Below, piece by piece: positions 1 to 8,866 of a stretch of DNA of 35,047 bases (position 1 is the stretch's first letter; each line of letters begins with the position of its first letter). The notes below the pieces were generated by a model. The model did no database searches. It worked only from the letters and a program-made list of their open reading frames with translations, and was not told the origin of the DNA. The stretch is from Caulobacteraceae bacterium (lineage in GTDB: Bacteria; Pseudomonadota; Alphaproteobacteria; Caulobacterales; Caulobacteraceae). The position numbers and the translations under genes are program-made. The stretch covers positions 1-35,047 of the forward strand of contig CANGCO010000018.1 in NCBI GenBank assembly GCA_947452365.1, in the 5' to 3' direction.

Positions 1-1
1 G

Positions 2-943
2 ACCGTATTCCCCTTCTCCACCCGCGTGGCGGAAAACTTCGCCAAAAAGACCGGCCGCAAGGCGCCTAAGGTCGAATCCTTGGGCACCGGCGGCGGCATT
101 AAGCTTTTCTGCAGCGGCTCGGGCGAAGGCTTCCCCGATATCGCCAATGCTTCGCGCCCCATGAAGCGCAGCGAATTTGACGCCTGCCAACAAAAGGGCG
201 TCAAGGACATCGTCCAGATCAAGATCGGCTTTGACGGTATTGTTATCGCCATCGACAAGGATGGCGGCGACTTTAATTTCCGCACCGAGCACCTGTATCT
301 GGGTCTGGCGGCCACGGCCCTGCGCGGCGGTGAGTTCGTAAAGAACCCTTATAAGACCTGGGACGAAATCGGTGCCGGCCTGCCAGGCACCCGCATTCTG
401 GTCTATGGCCCGCCACCAACCTCTGGCACGCGCGATGCCTTTGTTGAACTGGCCATCGAAAACGGTGCTCGCAAGTTCCCAACCCTAGACGCGATCCGCT
501 CGGACAATGAAAAACTGTTCAAGCAAAAGGTCGACAAGTTGCGCGAAGACGGCGCCTGGATTGATGCTGGCGAAAATGACAATGCCATTGTCGCCACCTT
601 GACCAAGACCCCCGGCGCAATGGGCATTTTCGGTTATTCCTACCTTGAAGAAAATATGGACAAGGTAAAGGGCGCTTCGGTCAATGGTATTCGTCCGACC
701 CCAACCGCGATTGCTGATGGCTCTTATCCGCTGTCACGCTCGCTCTATATCTATGTGAAGAAGTCGATGATTGGCGTGACGCCTGGCCTGCGCGAATTCG
801 TTGACGAATTCGTGTCGGATGCGGCGACCGGCCGTGGCGGCTATCTGCAAAGCCGGGGCCTGATTCCCTTGCCTGCCGGTCTGCACGCTGCCAATAAGGC
901 CGCTGCTGAAAGCCTGCCCGCCATGGGCCGTCCAGCCTCCTAA
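2..943 (+). CDS. pstS: PstS-like phosphate ABC transporter substrate-binding protein (5' end outside window)
   Basis: Periplasmic phosphate-binding protein of the high-affinity Pst ABC importer. The reading frame is open from base 2, and the residues before the first GTG (base 26) still fit the family (TVFPFSTRVAENF), so the true start and the signal peptide lie upstream of the window. Family features visible are the early GTGGGIKLFC segment, the SRPMK stretch, the conserved TSGTRDAFVELA motif and the late GYSYLEEN and SRSLYIYVK segments. In known PstS proteins these loops bind phosphate. The gene ends in TAA and is followed 21 bases later by a strong hairpin terminator, so nothing downstream is cotranscribed. 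The convergent genes after it look like a phosphate-saving lipid-remodelling pair, which supports a phosphate-limitation context. The Pst permease genes are not in the window. Confidence 0.9.
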   Translation, partial: TVFPFSTRVAENFAKKTGRKAPKVESLGTGGGIKLFCSGSGEGFPDIANASRPMKRSEFDACQQKGVKDIVQIKIGFDGIVIAIDKDGGDFNFRTEHLYLGLAATALRGGEFVKNPYKTWDEIGAGLPGTRILVYGPPPTSGTRDAFVELAIENGARKFPTLDAIRSDNEKLFKQKVDKLREDGAWIDAGENDNAIVATLTKTPGAMGIFGYSYLEENMDKVKGASVNGIRPTPTAIADGSYPLSRSLYIYVKKSMIGVTPGLREFVDEFVSDAATGRGGYLQSRGLIPLPAGLHAANKAAAESLPAMGRPAS

Positions 944-964
944 GCGCTGCGGCTTGATCTAAAG

Positions 965-1000
965 AAAACCCCCGCGGCCAGATCGGCTGCGGGGGTTTTT
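965..1000. terminator. Bidirectional rho-independent terminator
   Basis: AAAACCCCCGC (965-975) pairs with GCGGGGGTTTT (989-999). The stem continues inward through GGCC/GGCT pairs with one G-T wobble to a 5-nt loop at 980-984. A T run follows on the plus strand, and the A-rich left flank gives a T run on the minus strand. It therefore suits both the pstS-like gene and the convergent glycosyltransferase gene. Confidence 0.88.
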
Positions 1001-1022
1001 GTTTGTCTAAAAGGCTGTTTGG

Positions 1023-2126
1023 TTAGTCCGATTGGGGGGTGCGGTTACGCAGTCGGGTCAGCCGCCTTAGCCTGCGCCAGAACCTGGCCTTTTCCGGTTC
1101 GGGATAGGGCTGAAGATTGCGGATGAATTCTTCGCTCGAGGCGCGCCAGGAATAGGTCTCGGCAAAGGCCCGCACCGCGCGGCGATCTAGTTTTAGGCAA
1201 TCCAGACAGGCCTGGGCGAGATCTTCAAGCCTGTCGGACTGGGCTAGGACCCCTGCGCCAGAGCCTGGAATAATATCAATCGGGCCGGGGGCCTTAAACG
1301 CCGCAACCGGCGTGCCACAGCCCATGGCCTCCAAGATCACTAGGCCGAATGTGTCGGTCAGGGACGGAAACACAAACGCATCGGCATCGGCAAAATGGGC
1401 GGCTAGATCATCACCAAACCGCGCCCCGGCAAACACAGTCCCCGGGTATTTGGCCATAAGCTCCTCTTTTTGCGGCCCGTCACCGACCACCACCTTGGTG
1501 CCGGGCAGGTCCATTTGCAAAAAGGTCTCAATATTCTTTTCTACCGCAATGCGCCCGACATTGAGCCATATTGGCCGTGGCAGGTCGCCAAACACACCCT
1601 CGCGGCCATTCACGCCGATCGGGCGAAACTGGTCTGTATCGACGCCGCGGGTCCAGGGCGAAATATTGCGAAAGCCGCGTTTTAATAGCTCGTCGCGCAT
1701 GGTCGGGGTGGCCACCATAAGTCGGCCCGAAGGATCATGAAACCAGCGCATATAGGCATAGCCCGCCGCCAAGGGCAGGGGCAGGCGCGCCGAGATATAT
1801 TCAGGAAACCGCGTGTGATAGCTGGTGGTAAAGGGCAGCTTCCATTCTAGGCAAATCCGCCGGGCCGCCAAGCCTATCGGGCCCTCGGTGGCGATATGGA
1901 TGGCTTCGGGTTCAAAGGATTTGAACCGGTCCTGGATCGGCTCATAGGCCCCAACCGCCAGCTTGATTTCTGGATAGGTCGGCAGGGGAAAGGTTTTGAA
2001 CTGGTCGGGCGAGATGATATCGACCTGATGGCCCAAGGCGCGGCATTCGGCAATGGTCCGCACTAGGGTGCGCACAACGCCATTGACCTGAGGCTCCCAG
2101 GCATCGGTTGCCAGCAAGATTCGCAT
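1023..2126 (-). CDS. GT4-family glycosyltransferase, probable Agt-type glycolipid synthase
   Basis: A 367-residue family 4 glycosyltransferase of GT-B fold. The N-terminal acceptor domain begins MRILLATDAWEPQVNGVVRT. The C-terminal nucleotide-sugar domain contains NVGRIAVEKN (about 189-198), VVGDGPQKEEL (213-223) and TDTFGLVILEAMGCGTPVA (257-275). In that last segment Asp258 occupies the first position of the usual E-x7-E pair and Glu266 the second. I chose the ATG at 2126 because it overlaps the TGA of the upstream phosphoesterase by one base (TGATG), a classic translational coupling; a longer in-frame extension to 2213 lies inside that gene. Known Agt enzymes transfer sugar to diacylglycerol under phosphate starvation, paired with PlcP. 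That role here is inference from the pairing and the adjacent pstS-like gene; other lipid or polysaccharide glycosyltransferases are possible. Confidence 0.85.
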   Translation of the reverse strand: MRILLATDAWEPQVNGVVRTLVRTIAECRALGHQVDIISPDQFKTFPLPTYPEIKLAVGAYEPIQDRFKSFEPEAIHIATEGPIGLAARRICLEWKLPFTTSYHTRFPEYISARLPLPLAAGYAYMRWFHDPSGRLMVATPTMRDELLKRGFRNISPWTRGVDTDQFRPIGVNGREGVFGDLPRPIWLNVGRIAVEKNIETFLQMDLPGTKVVVGDGPQKEELMAKYPGTVFAGARFGDDLAAHFADADAFVFPSLTDTFGLVILEAMGCGTPVAAFKAPGPIDIIPGSGAGVLAQSDRLEDLAQACLDCLKLDRRAVRAFAETYSWRASSEEFIRNLQPYPEPEKARFWRRLRRLTRLRNRTPQSD

Positions 2127-2947
2127 CAGGCGGCTGCGCCCTCGCCCAAGGCTATGCGCCCGGCTTGACCTTGTCTGCGATCGATAACCGACCAGGATCG
2201 CATTTTTGCCCACTCCAAAATCTCAAGCCGGCCGTCCTTGTGTTCGACAAGTGCGGTGCAGCTTTCCACCCAATCGCCATCGTTTATATAGGCGATGCCG
2301 TCAATGTCACGCATCTCAGCCTTGTGAATATGGCCACAGATCACGCCGTCTACACCCCGGCGGCGCGCCTCCTCGGCGACGGCGCCTTCAAAATTCTCGA
2401 TAAATTGCAGGGCGTTCTTAACCCGTGACTTCAAAAACGCCGAAAGGCTCCAATAGCCAAAGCCCATCTTGCGCCGCGCATGATTGAACAAGGTGTTCAG
2501 CGCCAATATGGTGCGATAGGCCCAGTCGCCCAAAAAGGCCAGCCAGCGGGCATGTTGCACCACGCCGTCAAATTCGTCGCCATGGGTGATTAGGAACCGC
2601 TTGCCATCGGCCGTGGTATGAATGGCATCACGCGCGACGACCACGCCGCCAAAATGGATGCCGCAATAGTCTCTGGCAACCTCATCATGATTGCCGGGGA
2701 CATAGGTGATCTTGACCCCCTTGCGCGCCATGCGCAGTACTTTTTGCACCACATCATTATGCGACTGGGGCCAGTGCCAGCCGCCCTTGAGCTTCCAGCC
2801 GTCAATAATATCGCCGATCAGATAAAGATGGTCGCACTCTATATTGCGGATAAAATCCAACAGGATTTCAGCCTGACAACCCCGCGTGCCCAGATGCACA
2901 TCGGAGATAAATACGGTTCGAAAACTATAGAGTGGCGCGTCGTCCAT
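2126..2947 (-). CDS. PlcP/LpxH-like metallophosphoesterase
   Basis: Calcineurin-fold metallophosphoesterase of about 273 residues, related to LpxH (UDP-2,3-diacylglucosamine pyrophosphatase) and to PlcP, the phosphate-starvation phospholipase C of rhizobia and marine bacteria. The two-metal ligand set is complete: SDVHLG (Asp16, His18), GDIIDGW (Asp46), GNHDE (Asn87, His88), a central THGDEFD (His123) and GHIH (His206, His208). Numbers assume the ATG at 2947, which has ACGGGG five bases upstream. An ATG at 2962 and a TTG at 2971 are alternatives with weaker ribosome-binding sites. Its stop codon is fused to the glycosyltransferase start. The PlcP function (phospholipid to diacylglycerol, which the glycosyltransferase would then glycosylate) is inferred from this pairing plus the nearby pstS-like gene. 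Sequence alone does not exclude LpxH activity. Confidence 0.85.
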   Translation of the reverse strand: MDDAPLYSFRTVFISDVHLGTRGCQAEILLDFIRNIECDHLYLIGDIIDGWKLKGGWHWPQSHNDVVQKVLRMARKGVKITYVPGNHDEVARDYCGIHFGGVVVARDAIHTTADGKRFLITHGDEFDGVVQHARWLAFLGDWAYRTILALNTLFNHARRKMGFGYWSLSAFLKSRVKNALQFIENFEGAVAEEARRRGVDGVICGHIHKAEMRDIDGIAYINDGDWVESCTALVEHKDGRLEILEWAKMRSWSVIDRRQGQAGRIALGEGAAA

Positions 2948-3035
2948 ACTGGCCCCGTTCATGCTGAACAAGCGCCCAAAACGTGGGCAATAAGCCCCCG
3001 CTTAGGGTGATTGCATGTCGGTTTTGTGAAGTCGT

Positions 3036-3054
3036 CGCATATAATCCGTATGCG
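3036..3054. promoter_or_regulatory. Dyad overlapping a TATAAT box in the plcP-like/tetR divergent region
   Basis: CGCATA (3036-3041) and TATGCG (3049-3054) form a 19-bp dyad with a 7-bp centre. A perfect TATAAT (3040-3045, plus strand) lies inside it, so a bound repressor would block transcription toward the TetR gene. No good -35 hexamer stands 16-18 bases upstream. A short hairpin (TCTGGG 3104-3109, CCCAGA 3114-3119) lies between this point and the tetR start. TetR proteins commonly bind such dyads in their own promoters; the assignment is inference. Confidence 0.4.
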
Positions 3055-3140
3055 GCATGATAAAGACGAGGGCGCAAGGTTAGGTGCGACCTTAGGGGCG
3101 TGATCTGGGAAACCCCAGAGCATTATGCTAGGTAGTCACC

Positions 3141-3788
3141 ATGGTCGATCAAAGAATGACTGAGCCACATGGCTCTAAGGACACGCCCAAGTCCGTGCGG
3201 ACCCGCGCCCGTATCTTGGATGCAGCCCTGACCTTGTTTGTCGAGATTGGTTATCACGCGGCGACCAATGCCAAGATTGCCGAGGCCGCTGATCTCACCC
3301 GCGGGGCCATGCTGTATCATTTTGCAACGCGCGAGGCCCTGGTCGAGGCGGCGATCGACCATATCCAGGCCGAGCGCACCGTCTTGTTCAAGGCGGCCGC
3401 CACCGACCTGTCCGTCGGCGAGGATGTCAGTGAACATGCCATTGATGCCTATTGGCGGCTTTTGCACACACCGCCGTTTGTTGCCTTTGGTGAATTAGAG
3501 GCCGTGGCCCGCACCGATTCCAGTGTCCGCGCGCGCTTATCCGCAGCTCAGGCCGCTTTTGATCTGGTTCAGGTCGGCGACCAATTTGCCGCCCTGGTTC
3601 AGGCCGGTTCCGGTCCGCGCTTTCAGGCCAGCCGCGATCTCGCCCGTTTTATGCTAGAAGGTTTGGCCCGGGGCGGGGTGACCTATAATATTCAAGAGCG
3701 CACGGATAATCTGTTGACGGTGATCAAGCGCGTCACCCACATGCTCAATCGCAAGGGTGCGGTTCAGGACCCTTGGCCCGAGGGTTGA
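3141..3788 (+). CDS. TetR/AcrR family transcriptional regulator
   Basis: A 215-residue one-component repressor. The N-terminal TetR helix-turn-helix spans roughly residues 17-68, with the family hallmarks RARILDAALTLFVEIGYHAAT and AMLYHFATREALVEAA. The C-terminal two-thirds is a helical ligand-binding and dimerisation domain with no recognisable ligand signature. The ATG at 3141 has AGG eight bases upstream; an ATG at 3156 (MTEPHG) is a possible alternative. The gene is divergent from the plcP-like gene and is followed in the same direction, 68 bases on, by a DUF1330 gene and then a thiolase gene. It could therefore regulate either side. A dyad overlapping a TATAAT box upstream suggests autoregulation. 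Confidence 0.88.
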   Translation: MVDQRMTEPHGSKDTPKSVRTRARILDAALTLFVEIGYHAATNAKIAEAADLTRGAMLYHFATREALVEAAIDHIQAERTVLFKAAATDLSVGEDVSEHAIDAYWRLLHTPPFVAFGELEAVARTDSSVRARLSAAQAAFDLVQVGDQFAALVQAGSGPRFQASRDLARFMLEGLARGGVTYNIQERTDNLLTVIKRVTHMLNRKGAVQDPWPEG

Positions 3789-3856
3789 CTGGCAAGCTCT
3801 GGCGCCTTGGTGATTGTTCTGTAATCTGAGGCCGCAAATCTTGGAGTAACAGACCC

Positions 3857-4303
3857 ATGACCCTCATCGCCGTCGGTGCCATAGACCCAAGCCGCGCCCA
3901 ATTTGACCAGTTCAAGGCCCTGCCGCGCGACCAGCCGGTGCATATGCTGAACCTGGTCCGGCTAAGGGCCATGGCGCAATACCCCGAAGGCCATCCCGAT
4001 AGGGACAAGTCGCGCACCGGCCTTGAAGCCTATCGCGCCTATGGCCGCGAAAGTGCGCCCGTGTTCAAGCGCGTTGGCGGTCAGCAAATTTGGGCCGGGC
4101 GACCTGAGCTTGTTGTAACCGGGCCGCAGGACGAGGCCTGGGATCTCGCCTTTATTGCCGCCTATCCCAGCGGCGGCGCTTTTTTGGAAATGGTCACGGA
4201 CCCGGTCTATCGCGTGGTGGTCCAGCACCGCACAGCCGGTGTGCTGGATTCGCGCCTGATCCGCATGGCCCCGCTTGAGCCGGGCGAAGGGTTTGGCGAA
4301 TAG
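3857..4303 (+). CDS. DUF1330 domain-containing protein
   Basis: A 148-residue protein whose core (LNLVRLRAMAQYPEGH, then EAYRAYGRESAPVFKRVGG, then a WDLAFIAAYPSGGAFLEMV segment) resembles the DUF1330 ferredoxin-like dimeric alpha/beta-barrel group. No enzymatic function is established for the family and no catalytic residues can be assigned. No signal peptide or membrane segment is visible. The ATG is preceded by TTGGAG about 12 bases upstream. It lies between the TetR gene and the thiolase gene on the same strand. A MerR-type palindrome begins only 8 bases after its stop, so the thiolase probably has its own promoter. Confidence 0.7.
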   Translation: MTLIAVGAIDPSRAQFDQFKALPRDQPVHMLNLVRLRAMAQYPEGHPDRDKSRTGLEAYRAYGRESAPVFKRVGGQQIWAGRPELVVTGPQDEAWDLAFIAAYPSGGAFLEMVTDPVYRVVVQHRTAGVLDSRLIRMAPLEPGEGFGE

Positions 4304-4310
4304 ATTGCCC

Positions 4311-4326
4311 TTTACGTTAACGGCAT
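4311..4326. promoter_or_regulatory. Candidate MerR-type operator upstream of the thiolase gene
   Basis: The sequence TTTACGTTAACGGCAT has the same layout as the palindrome upstream of the merR gene (12498-12513, TTTACGTCAACGTCAA). The left half is identical and shares the preceding CCC, and the right half keeps ACG and CA. It lies about 85 bases before the thiolase start. Binding by the MerR protein encoded at 11975-12457 is inference. Confidence 0.45.
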
Positions 4327-4409
4327 CTGGCGGCGGGCCTCGCTCTCGCCTAGGGTGGCGGCATAGTTTGAAACCAAGGTTTTGATGACCGATCAAGAGG
4401 AAAACTTCC

Positions 4410-5597
4410 ATGGGTGATGTTGTCGTTGTTTCTTATGCCCGTACGGGTCTGGCCAAGTCTGGCCGCGGCGGGTTTAACAATACGCACGGGGCGGCCATGG
4501 CCGGCCATGCAATCCAGCACGCTGTGGCGCGCTCCAAGATTGATCCGGCCGAGGTCGAGGACGTGATCCTAGGCTGCGGTGGTCCAGAAGGCGCGACCGG
4601 CGGCAATATTGCCCGCAATGCCGCCCTTTGGGCTGGCCTGCCCATCACCACCTCGGGCACAACCATCAACCGTTTCTGCTCGTCAGGCCTGCAGGCGATT
4701 GCTTCGGCAGCGCATTATATCAAGAATGAGGGCGCAACCGTTGCCATTGGCGGCGGCGTGGAATCCATCTCGCTGGTCCAGATGAGCGGCAAGATGAACA
4801 CATATCGCATGACCGAGGAAAAGCTCCTCGCCCAGCATCCTGCCCTCTGGATGGCCATGATCGATACGGCCGATATTGTTGCCGAGCGTTATGGCGTTAG
4901 CCGCGAATATCAGGACGAATACGCCCTGCGCTCGCAACAGCGTATTGCCGCTGCCCAGGCCGCTGGCCTGTTCAAGGACGAAATCGTCCCCATGGCGACC
5001 AAGATGAAGAAGGTCGATAAGGCAACCGGCGAAGAATCCCTAGTCGATTACGTCGTCGATAAGGATGAGTGCAACCGCGCCGACACGACCCTGGAAGGCC
5101 TGTCCTCGTTGCAGCCCGTTAAGGGCCCTGGCAAGTTTGTCACCGCCGGTAATGCCTCGCAATTGTCCGATGGTGCCGCCGCCGTGGTCTTGATGGATGC
5201 CAAGGAAGCGGAAAAGCGCGGTCTTGAGCCCCTCGGTGTTTTCCGCGGCTTTGCCGTGGCCGGTTGTGAGCCAGACGAGATGGGCATTGGTCCTGTATTC
5301 GCCGTGCCACGCCTCTTGGCGCGCCATGGTCTGAAGGTCTCGGACATCGATTTGTGGGAACTGAATGAGGCCTTTGCCTCGCAGTGCCTCTATAGCCGCG
5401 ATCGTTTGGGCATTGATCCTGAGAAGTACAATGTCAATGGCGGCTCGATCGCGATCGGCCACCCCTTCGGCATGACCGGCGCGCGCTGTGCGGGCCATGT
5501 GCTGATGGAAGGCAAGCGTCGCGGCGCCAAGTTGGCGGTTGTGACCATGTGCATTGGCGGCGGCATGGGCGCGGCTGGCCTGTTCGAAGTCCTCTAA
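4410..5597 (+). CDS. Acetyl-CoA acyltransferase (thiolase)
   Basis: A 395-residue type II thiolase that condenses or cleaves acyl-CoA and acetyl-CoA in beta-oxidation. All catalytic elements are present: the acyl-accepting Cys90 in NRFCSSGLQ, His351 in [16 protein letters not shown], and Cys381 in [11 protein letters not shown] near the C-terminus. Length is normal for the family. The ATG has GAGGAAAA upstream at good spacing. There is no adjacent 3-hydroxyacyl-CoA dehydrogenase, so it is not part of a FadAB pair here. A MerR-type palindrome upstream suggests coregulation with the two acyl-CoA dehydrogenases at 8945-11939. Whether it favours degradative 3-ketoacyl-CoA or biosynthetic acetoacetyl-CoA chemistry cannot be told; acyltransferase is the safer name. 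Confidence 0.92.
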   Translation: MGDVVVVSYARTGLAKSGRGGFNNTHGAAMAGHAIQHAVARSKIDPAEVEDVILGCGGPEGATGGNIARNAALWAGLPITTSGTTINRFCSSGLQAIASAAHYIKNEGATVAIGGGVESISLVQMSGKMNTYRMTEEKLLAQHPALWMAMIDTADIVAERYGVSREYQDEYALRSQQRIAAAQAAGLFKDEIVPMATKMKKVDKATGEESLVDYVVDKDECNRADTTLEGLSSLQPVKGPGKFVTAGNASQLSDGAAAVVLMDAKEAEKRGLEPLGVFRGFAVAGCEPDEMGIGPVFAVPRLLARHGLKVSDIDLWELNEAFASQCLYSRDRLGIDPEKYNVNGGSIAIGHPFGMTGARCAGHVLMEGKRRGAKLAVVTMCIGGGMGAAGLFEVL

Positions 5598-5622
5598 CTT
5601 TCAGCCTTGCTAAAATCGATTG

Positions 5623-5655
5623 GGCGGCCGGGATTGAATACCCGGCCGCCTTTTT
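5623..5655 (+). terminator. Rho-independent terminator after the thiolase gene
   Basis: GGCGGCCGGG (5623-5632) pairs perfectly with CCCGGCCGCC (5641-5650) across an 8-nt loop. Five T residues follow (5651-5655). It separates the thiolase gene from cysK. Confidence 0.9.
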
Positions 5656-5753
5656 CATGCGCATTGGCGGGGCACGTAAATCGACAAGACAAGTGCGTCA
5701 GGCCTGATAGACTACAGCCATAGGGCCCTGAAAAAAACCAAAGAGATCGCATC

Positions 5754-6746
5754 ATGACCTCGTCTGCCAATGACACAGCCTATGACGCCGCCCAGTATAA
5801 GCGCGCGGGTCGAGGCCGCATTTACGATTCCATTATCGATACGATCGGCAATACACCCTTGGTGCGCTTGCCGCGCCTGACGGCGGAGCTTAAGCCCAAG
5901 GGCGAGGTTCTGGCCAAGCTGGAATTTTTCAACCCGATTTCCAGCGTCAAGGACCGGATTGGGGCCTCCATGATTGCCTCGCTCGAGCATCAGGGCCTGA
6001 TCAAGCCGGGCACAACCATTGTTGAGCCGACGTCTGGCAATACGGGTATTGCGCTGGCCTTTGTTTGCGCCGCCAAGGGCTATCCGCTTATTCTGGTCAT
6101 GCCCGAAAGCATGTCGATTGAACGGCGCAAAATGCTGGCCCTGTTGGGCGCGCGGCTGGAACTGACGCCAGCGGAAAAAGGCATGCGCGGCGCGGTGAAC
6201 CGGGCCCAGGAACTGTTGGGCGAGATTCCCGGCTCGGTCATGCCACAGCAGTTTGAAAACCCCGCCAATCCCCTGATCCACCGGGTCTCGACGGCTGAGG
6301 AAATCTGGAACGATACTGAGGGCAAGGTCGATGCGATCATTTCCGGCGTCGGCACAGGCGGTACGATTAGCGGCATTGGCCAGGTCTTGAAGGCCCGCAA
6401 GCCTTCACTGAAAATGATTGCCCTGGAGCCTGAGGCCTCGCCCATCCTGTCGGGTGGCCAGCCCGGCCCGCACAAGATCCAAGGCATTGGCGCGGGCTTT
6501 GTCCCGGGCATTCTCGACCGCGGCGTGATTGATGAAGTGGTCCAGGTCTCGAATGAGGACGCCTTTGCCATGGCCCGCATGGCCGCGCGGATCGAGGGTA
6601 TTCCCGTGGGAATTTCCTCGGGCGCAGCCCTGGCGGCGGCCTTTAGGGTCGCTAGCCGCGATGATTATGCCGGCAAGCAGGTGGTGGCCATTATTCCAAG
6701 CTTTGCCGAGCGCTACCTCTCCACCGCCCTATTTGACGGGCTCTAG
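5754..6746 (+). CDS. cysK: Cysteine synthase A (O-acetylserine sulfhydrylase)
   Basis: A 330-residue PLP enzyme of fold type II that makes L-cysteine from O-acetylserine and sulfide. The PLP Schiff-base lysine is Lys66 in NPISSVKDR. The substrate loop is PTSGNTG (92-98), the phosphate-binding loop is [10 protein letters not shown] (198-207) and the PLP-ring serine is in GISSGAA (around 288). It has an N-terminal extension of about 20 residues before the usual [14 protein letters not shown] start of the fold. Catalytic residues match CysK, with no regulatory CBS domain as in cystathionine beta-synthase. It is monocistronic after a terminator. Its TAG stop interlocks with the TAG stop of the convergent histidine kinase gene within one CTAG (6743-6746). 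Confidence 0.95.
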   Translation: MTSSANDTAYDAAQYKRAGRGRIYDSIIDTIGNTPLVRLPRLTAELKPKGEVLAKLEFFNPISSVKDRIGASMIASLEHQGLIKPGTTIVEPTSGNTGIALAFVCAAKGYPLILVMPESMSIERRKMLALLGARLELTPAEKGMRGAVNRAQELLGEIPGSVMPQQFENPANPLIHRVSTAEEIWNDTEGKVDAIISGVGTGGTISGIGQVLKARKPSLKMIALEPEASPILSGGQPGPHKIQGIGAGFVPGILDRGVIDEVVQVSNEDAFAMARMAARIEGIPVGISSGAALAAAFRVASRDDYAGKQVVAIIPSFAERYLSTALFDGL

Positions 6747-8731
6747 GATCTGATCTTGGCGTGCCTGCCTATGGCGGCAAATAGGGCGGATGGCAGTATG
6801 GGCTTGCCCACATGGTCATTCATCCCAGCCGCTAGGCAGGCATCGACCTCAGAGGGCAGGGTATTGCCCGATAGGGCAATGATCGGCACCCGGTTCCAAG
6901 GCTCGCCCATGGCCCGAATGGCGCGGGTGGCGGCATGGCCGTCCATGCCGGGCATGCGGATATCCATCAAGATCAGGTCATAGGCCTTGCGCTGGGTGGC
7001 CAGCACGGCCTCTTGGCCATTCACCACCGTATCCAACTCGCAATCGAGCGGCTTTAGGCAGGTGCGGATCAGTTCTTGGCTAAAGGCATTGTCCTCGGCC
7101 AAGAGCACCTTGAGCGTTCCGGTGGTGGGCCTTGGCGGATCGCGCTGTGGCGGAAGCTCGGGAGGGGCATCTAGAATGGTCAGGTCGAGCGCGAACCAGA
7201 ACTCACTGCCGCCGGAATTGAGGTTTTTGGCGCCAATCGTGCCGCCCATCAGCTCAACCAGTTGGCGGCTGATGGACAGGCCAAGGCCCGCGCCCGGTGA
7301 TTGGGAATACGCCTCCGGTTCGCCGCGGGCAAAGCGTTCAAACAAATGCGGTATCTTATTGGGGTCTAGACCCTTGCCCGTGTCGCTGATCCGCAAGGTC
7401 ACCTTGGCTAGGCCATTCACTGAAGCGAGCTCTGCCGTGATCTTGATCTCGCCCGTGGCGGTATATTTTATGGCATTGCCCAGCAGGTTAAACAGGATCT
7501 GGGTAATGCGGCCAGAATCGCCGATCAGGACCGGCATGGTTTCGGGGAGCTGGCTGATCAGGGCCAGACCCTTGGCCCGGGCTTCTGGCGCCATCAGGGT
7601 CAGGACGGTTTGGACCGTGTCGGCAAGCCTAAAGGCCTCGTGATCAAGCTCGACCGCGCCAGCTTCTAGCCGCGACACATCCATCACATTATTAATAATC
7701 CCAATCAGTTGGCGGCTAGCGACCTGGACCATGTCGAGATATTTCTGGTCTTGGGCATCCAGTCGGCCATTGGCGCTGACCAATTGGCTGAGGCCGATAA
7801 TGCCGGTCAGGGGCGTGCGCAATTCGTGGCTTAGGGTCGCAAGAAATTCGGCCTTAGCCGCAACGGCGGCCTCGGCAGCAGCCCGCGCCGCGACGGTTTC
7901 TTCTTCAGCGCGCTTGCGGTCGGTAATATCGCGGATCACATCAATCCATTCGACGACCTTGCCTTCAAAATCGACAATCAGGCGCGGGTTTCCAGAGAGC
8001 CAAACCCAGCCCTTGGTCTTGTGCAAAAAACGGTATTCGAGCGAGGGGACCTTGGCCTTTCTGCCATCCTCGATCATTTCACTCATAATGGCGGCCAGCT
8101 GTGGCCAGTCATCGGCATGGGCAAAATGCCAAGGGTGGCGACCAATCAGCTCCTTGGCCTCATAGCCCATGACGGTTGAGGCCGCCGGTGACACATAGGT
8201 AATTCGGCCATCGCCGTCGAAGCGGCAAATCACGTCTCGGCTATAATTGATCATAAAGCGCAACTGCCGCTCGCTGGCTATGAGATCATCGTCCTGATTA
8301 CGCAGGTCAGTCAGGTCGATATTAAAGCCAAAAACTCGGACCTCGCCGTCGCGGCCTAGGCGCTCGCGCAATAGCCTCGTCCAGATATGGCGTATCTCAC
8401 CGTCGTGTCGCCTAATCCGATACTCTAGAGAAATGGGTTCTTCGGTGGTTTGGATGTCGTTAAAGGCTTGTTCGATCAGATGGCGGTCATCGGGGTGGTA
8501 CATGGCCATAACGGCATTGCGGTCCTTGGCCTCGTCTTGAGCAAAGCCGAACATTTCGTTCATGCCCTCGGACCACTCCCCGGTGAAGCTTGGAAAATAT
8601 AGCCGCCAATAACCAATCTTGGCCAATGTATTCGCCATGATCGCCGCTTCTGGGTCGGACAAATTCGCATTAACCCGTGCTTCTGCCGGGGACGACTCGG
8701 TCTGTTTGAGCTTGATTCTACGATCTTTCAA
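6743..8731 (-). CDS. Cytoplasmic hybrid sensor histidine kinase (PAS-PAS-HisKA-HATPase-REC)
   Basis: A 662-residue hybrid kinase with no membrane segment, so probably a cytoplasmic sensor. Domain order: PAS1 with PAC (about 32-145, HPDDR and [10 protein letters not shown]), PAS2 with PAC (155-272, [15 protein letters not shown]), an Ala-rich coiled linker, HisKA with phospho-His302 in [11 protein letters not shown], HATPase with the N box ([10 protein letters not shown], Asn419), G1 (SDTGKGLD), F (LFERFARG) and G2 (GAGLGLS) boxes, then a receiver domain (541-655) with phospho-Asp590 in [13 protein letters not shown] and Lys in GKPI. The TTG at 8731 is chosen because AGGTGA lies just upstream and an in-frame TGA bars further extension; an ATG at 8638 would trim the sequence before PAS1. 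No histidine phosphotransferase or output regulator is adjacent, so its signal and target are unknown. Confidence 0.93.
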   Translation of the reverse strand: MKDRRIKLKQTESSPAEARVNANLSDPEAAIMANTLAKIGYWRLYFPSFTGEWSEGMNEMFGFAQDEAKDRNAVMAMYHPDDRHLIEQAFNDIQTTEEPISLEYRIRRHDGEIRHIWTRLLRERLGRDGEVRVFGFNIDLTDLRNQDDDLIASERQLRFMINYSRDVICRFDGDGRITYVSPAASTVMGYEAKELIGRHPWHFAHADDWPQLAAIMSEMIEDGRKAKVPSLEYRFLHKTKGWVWLSGNPRLIVDFEGKVVEWIDVIRDITDRKRAEEETVAARAAAEAAVAAKAEFLATLSHELRTPLTGIIGLSQLVSANGRLDAQDQKYLDMVQVASRQLIGIINNVMDVSRLEAGAVELDHEAFRLADTVQTVLTLMAPEARAKGLALISQLPETMPVLIGDSGRITQILFNLLGNAIKYTATGEIKITAELASVNGLAKVTLRISDTGKGLDPNKIPHLFERFARGEPEAYSQSPGAGLGLSISRQLVELMGGTIGAKNLNSGGSEFWFALDLTILDAPPELPPQRDPPRPTTGTLKVLLAEDNAFSQELIRTCLKPLDCELDTVVNGQEAVLATQRKAYDLILMDIRMPGMDGHAATRAIRAMGEPWNRVPIIALSGNTLPSEVDACLAAGMNDHVGKPILPSALFAAIGRHAKIRS

Positions 8732-8866
8732 AATTCACCTAATCCAGAATTAGTATTATAGTCATAACTACTTTATACATTGAACTTCTATTCAATTTAT
8801 AACCTAACATTATTAATATTTGTCAATATCTTCATTTAGTTATAGTTATCAATATGTTTATAGATT
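8732..8866 (-). promoter_or_regulatory. AT-rich promoter region of the hybrid kinase gene
   Basis: About 135 bases of very AT-rich sequence between the kinase start and the next terminator, in sharp contrast to its surroundings. On the minus strand it holds a perfect TATAAT (8760 to 8755) 24 bases before the TTG start. Further upstream lie a perfect TTGACA (8826 to 8821) and a TATAAA (8801 to 8796) 19 bases apart. No perfect -35/-10 pair at 17-base spacing exists, so the exact promoter is uncertain. Confidence 0.45.

Noticed and set aside
3005-3035. Possible Pho box upstream of the plcP-like gene
   Set aside because: The minus-strand TTCACAAAACCGACA only loosely resembles the CTGTCAT direct repeat and lacks the 11-base period. 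Too degenerate to call, although phosphate control is plausible.
5672-5690. MerR box before cysK
   Set aside because: Only one ACGTAAA half-site is present; the partner half is missing.
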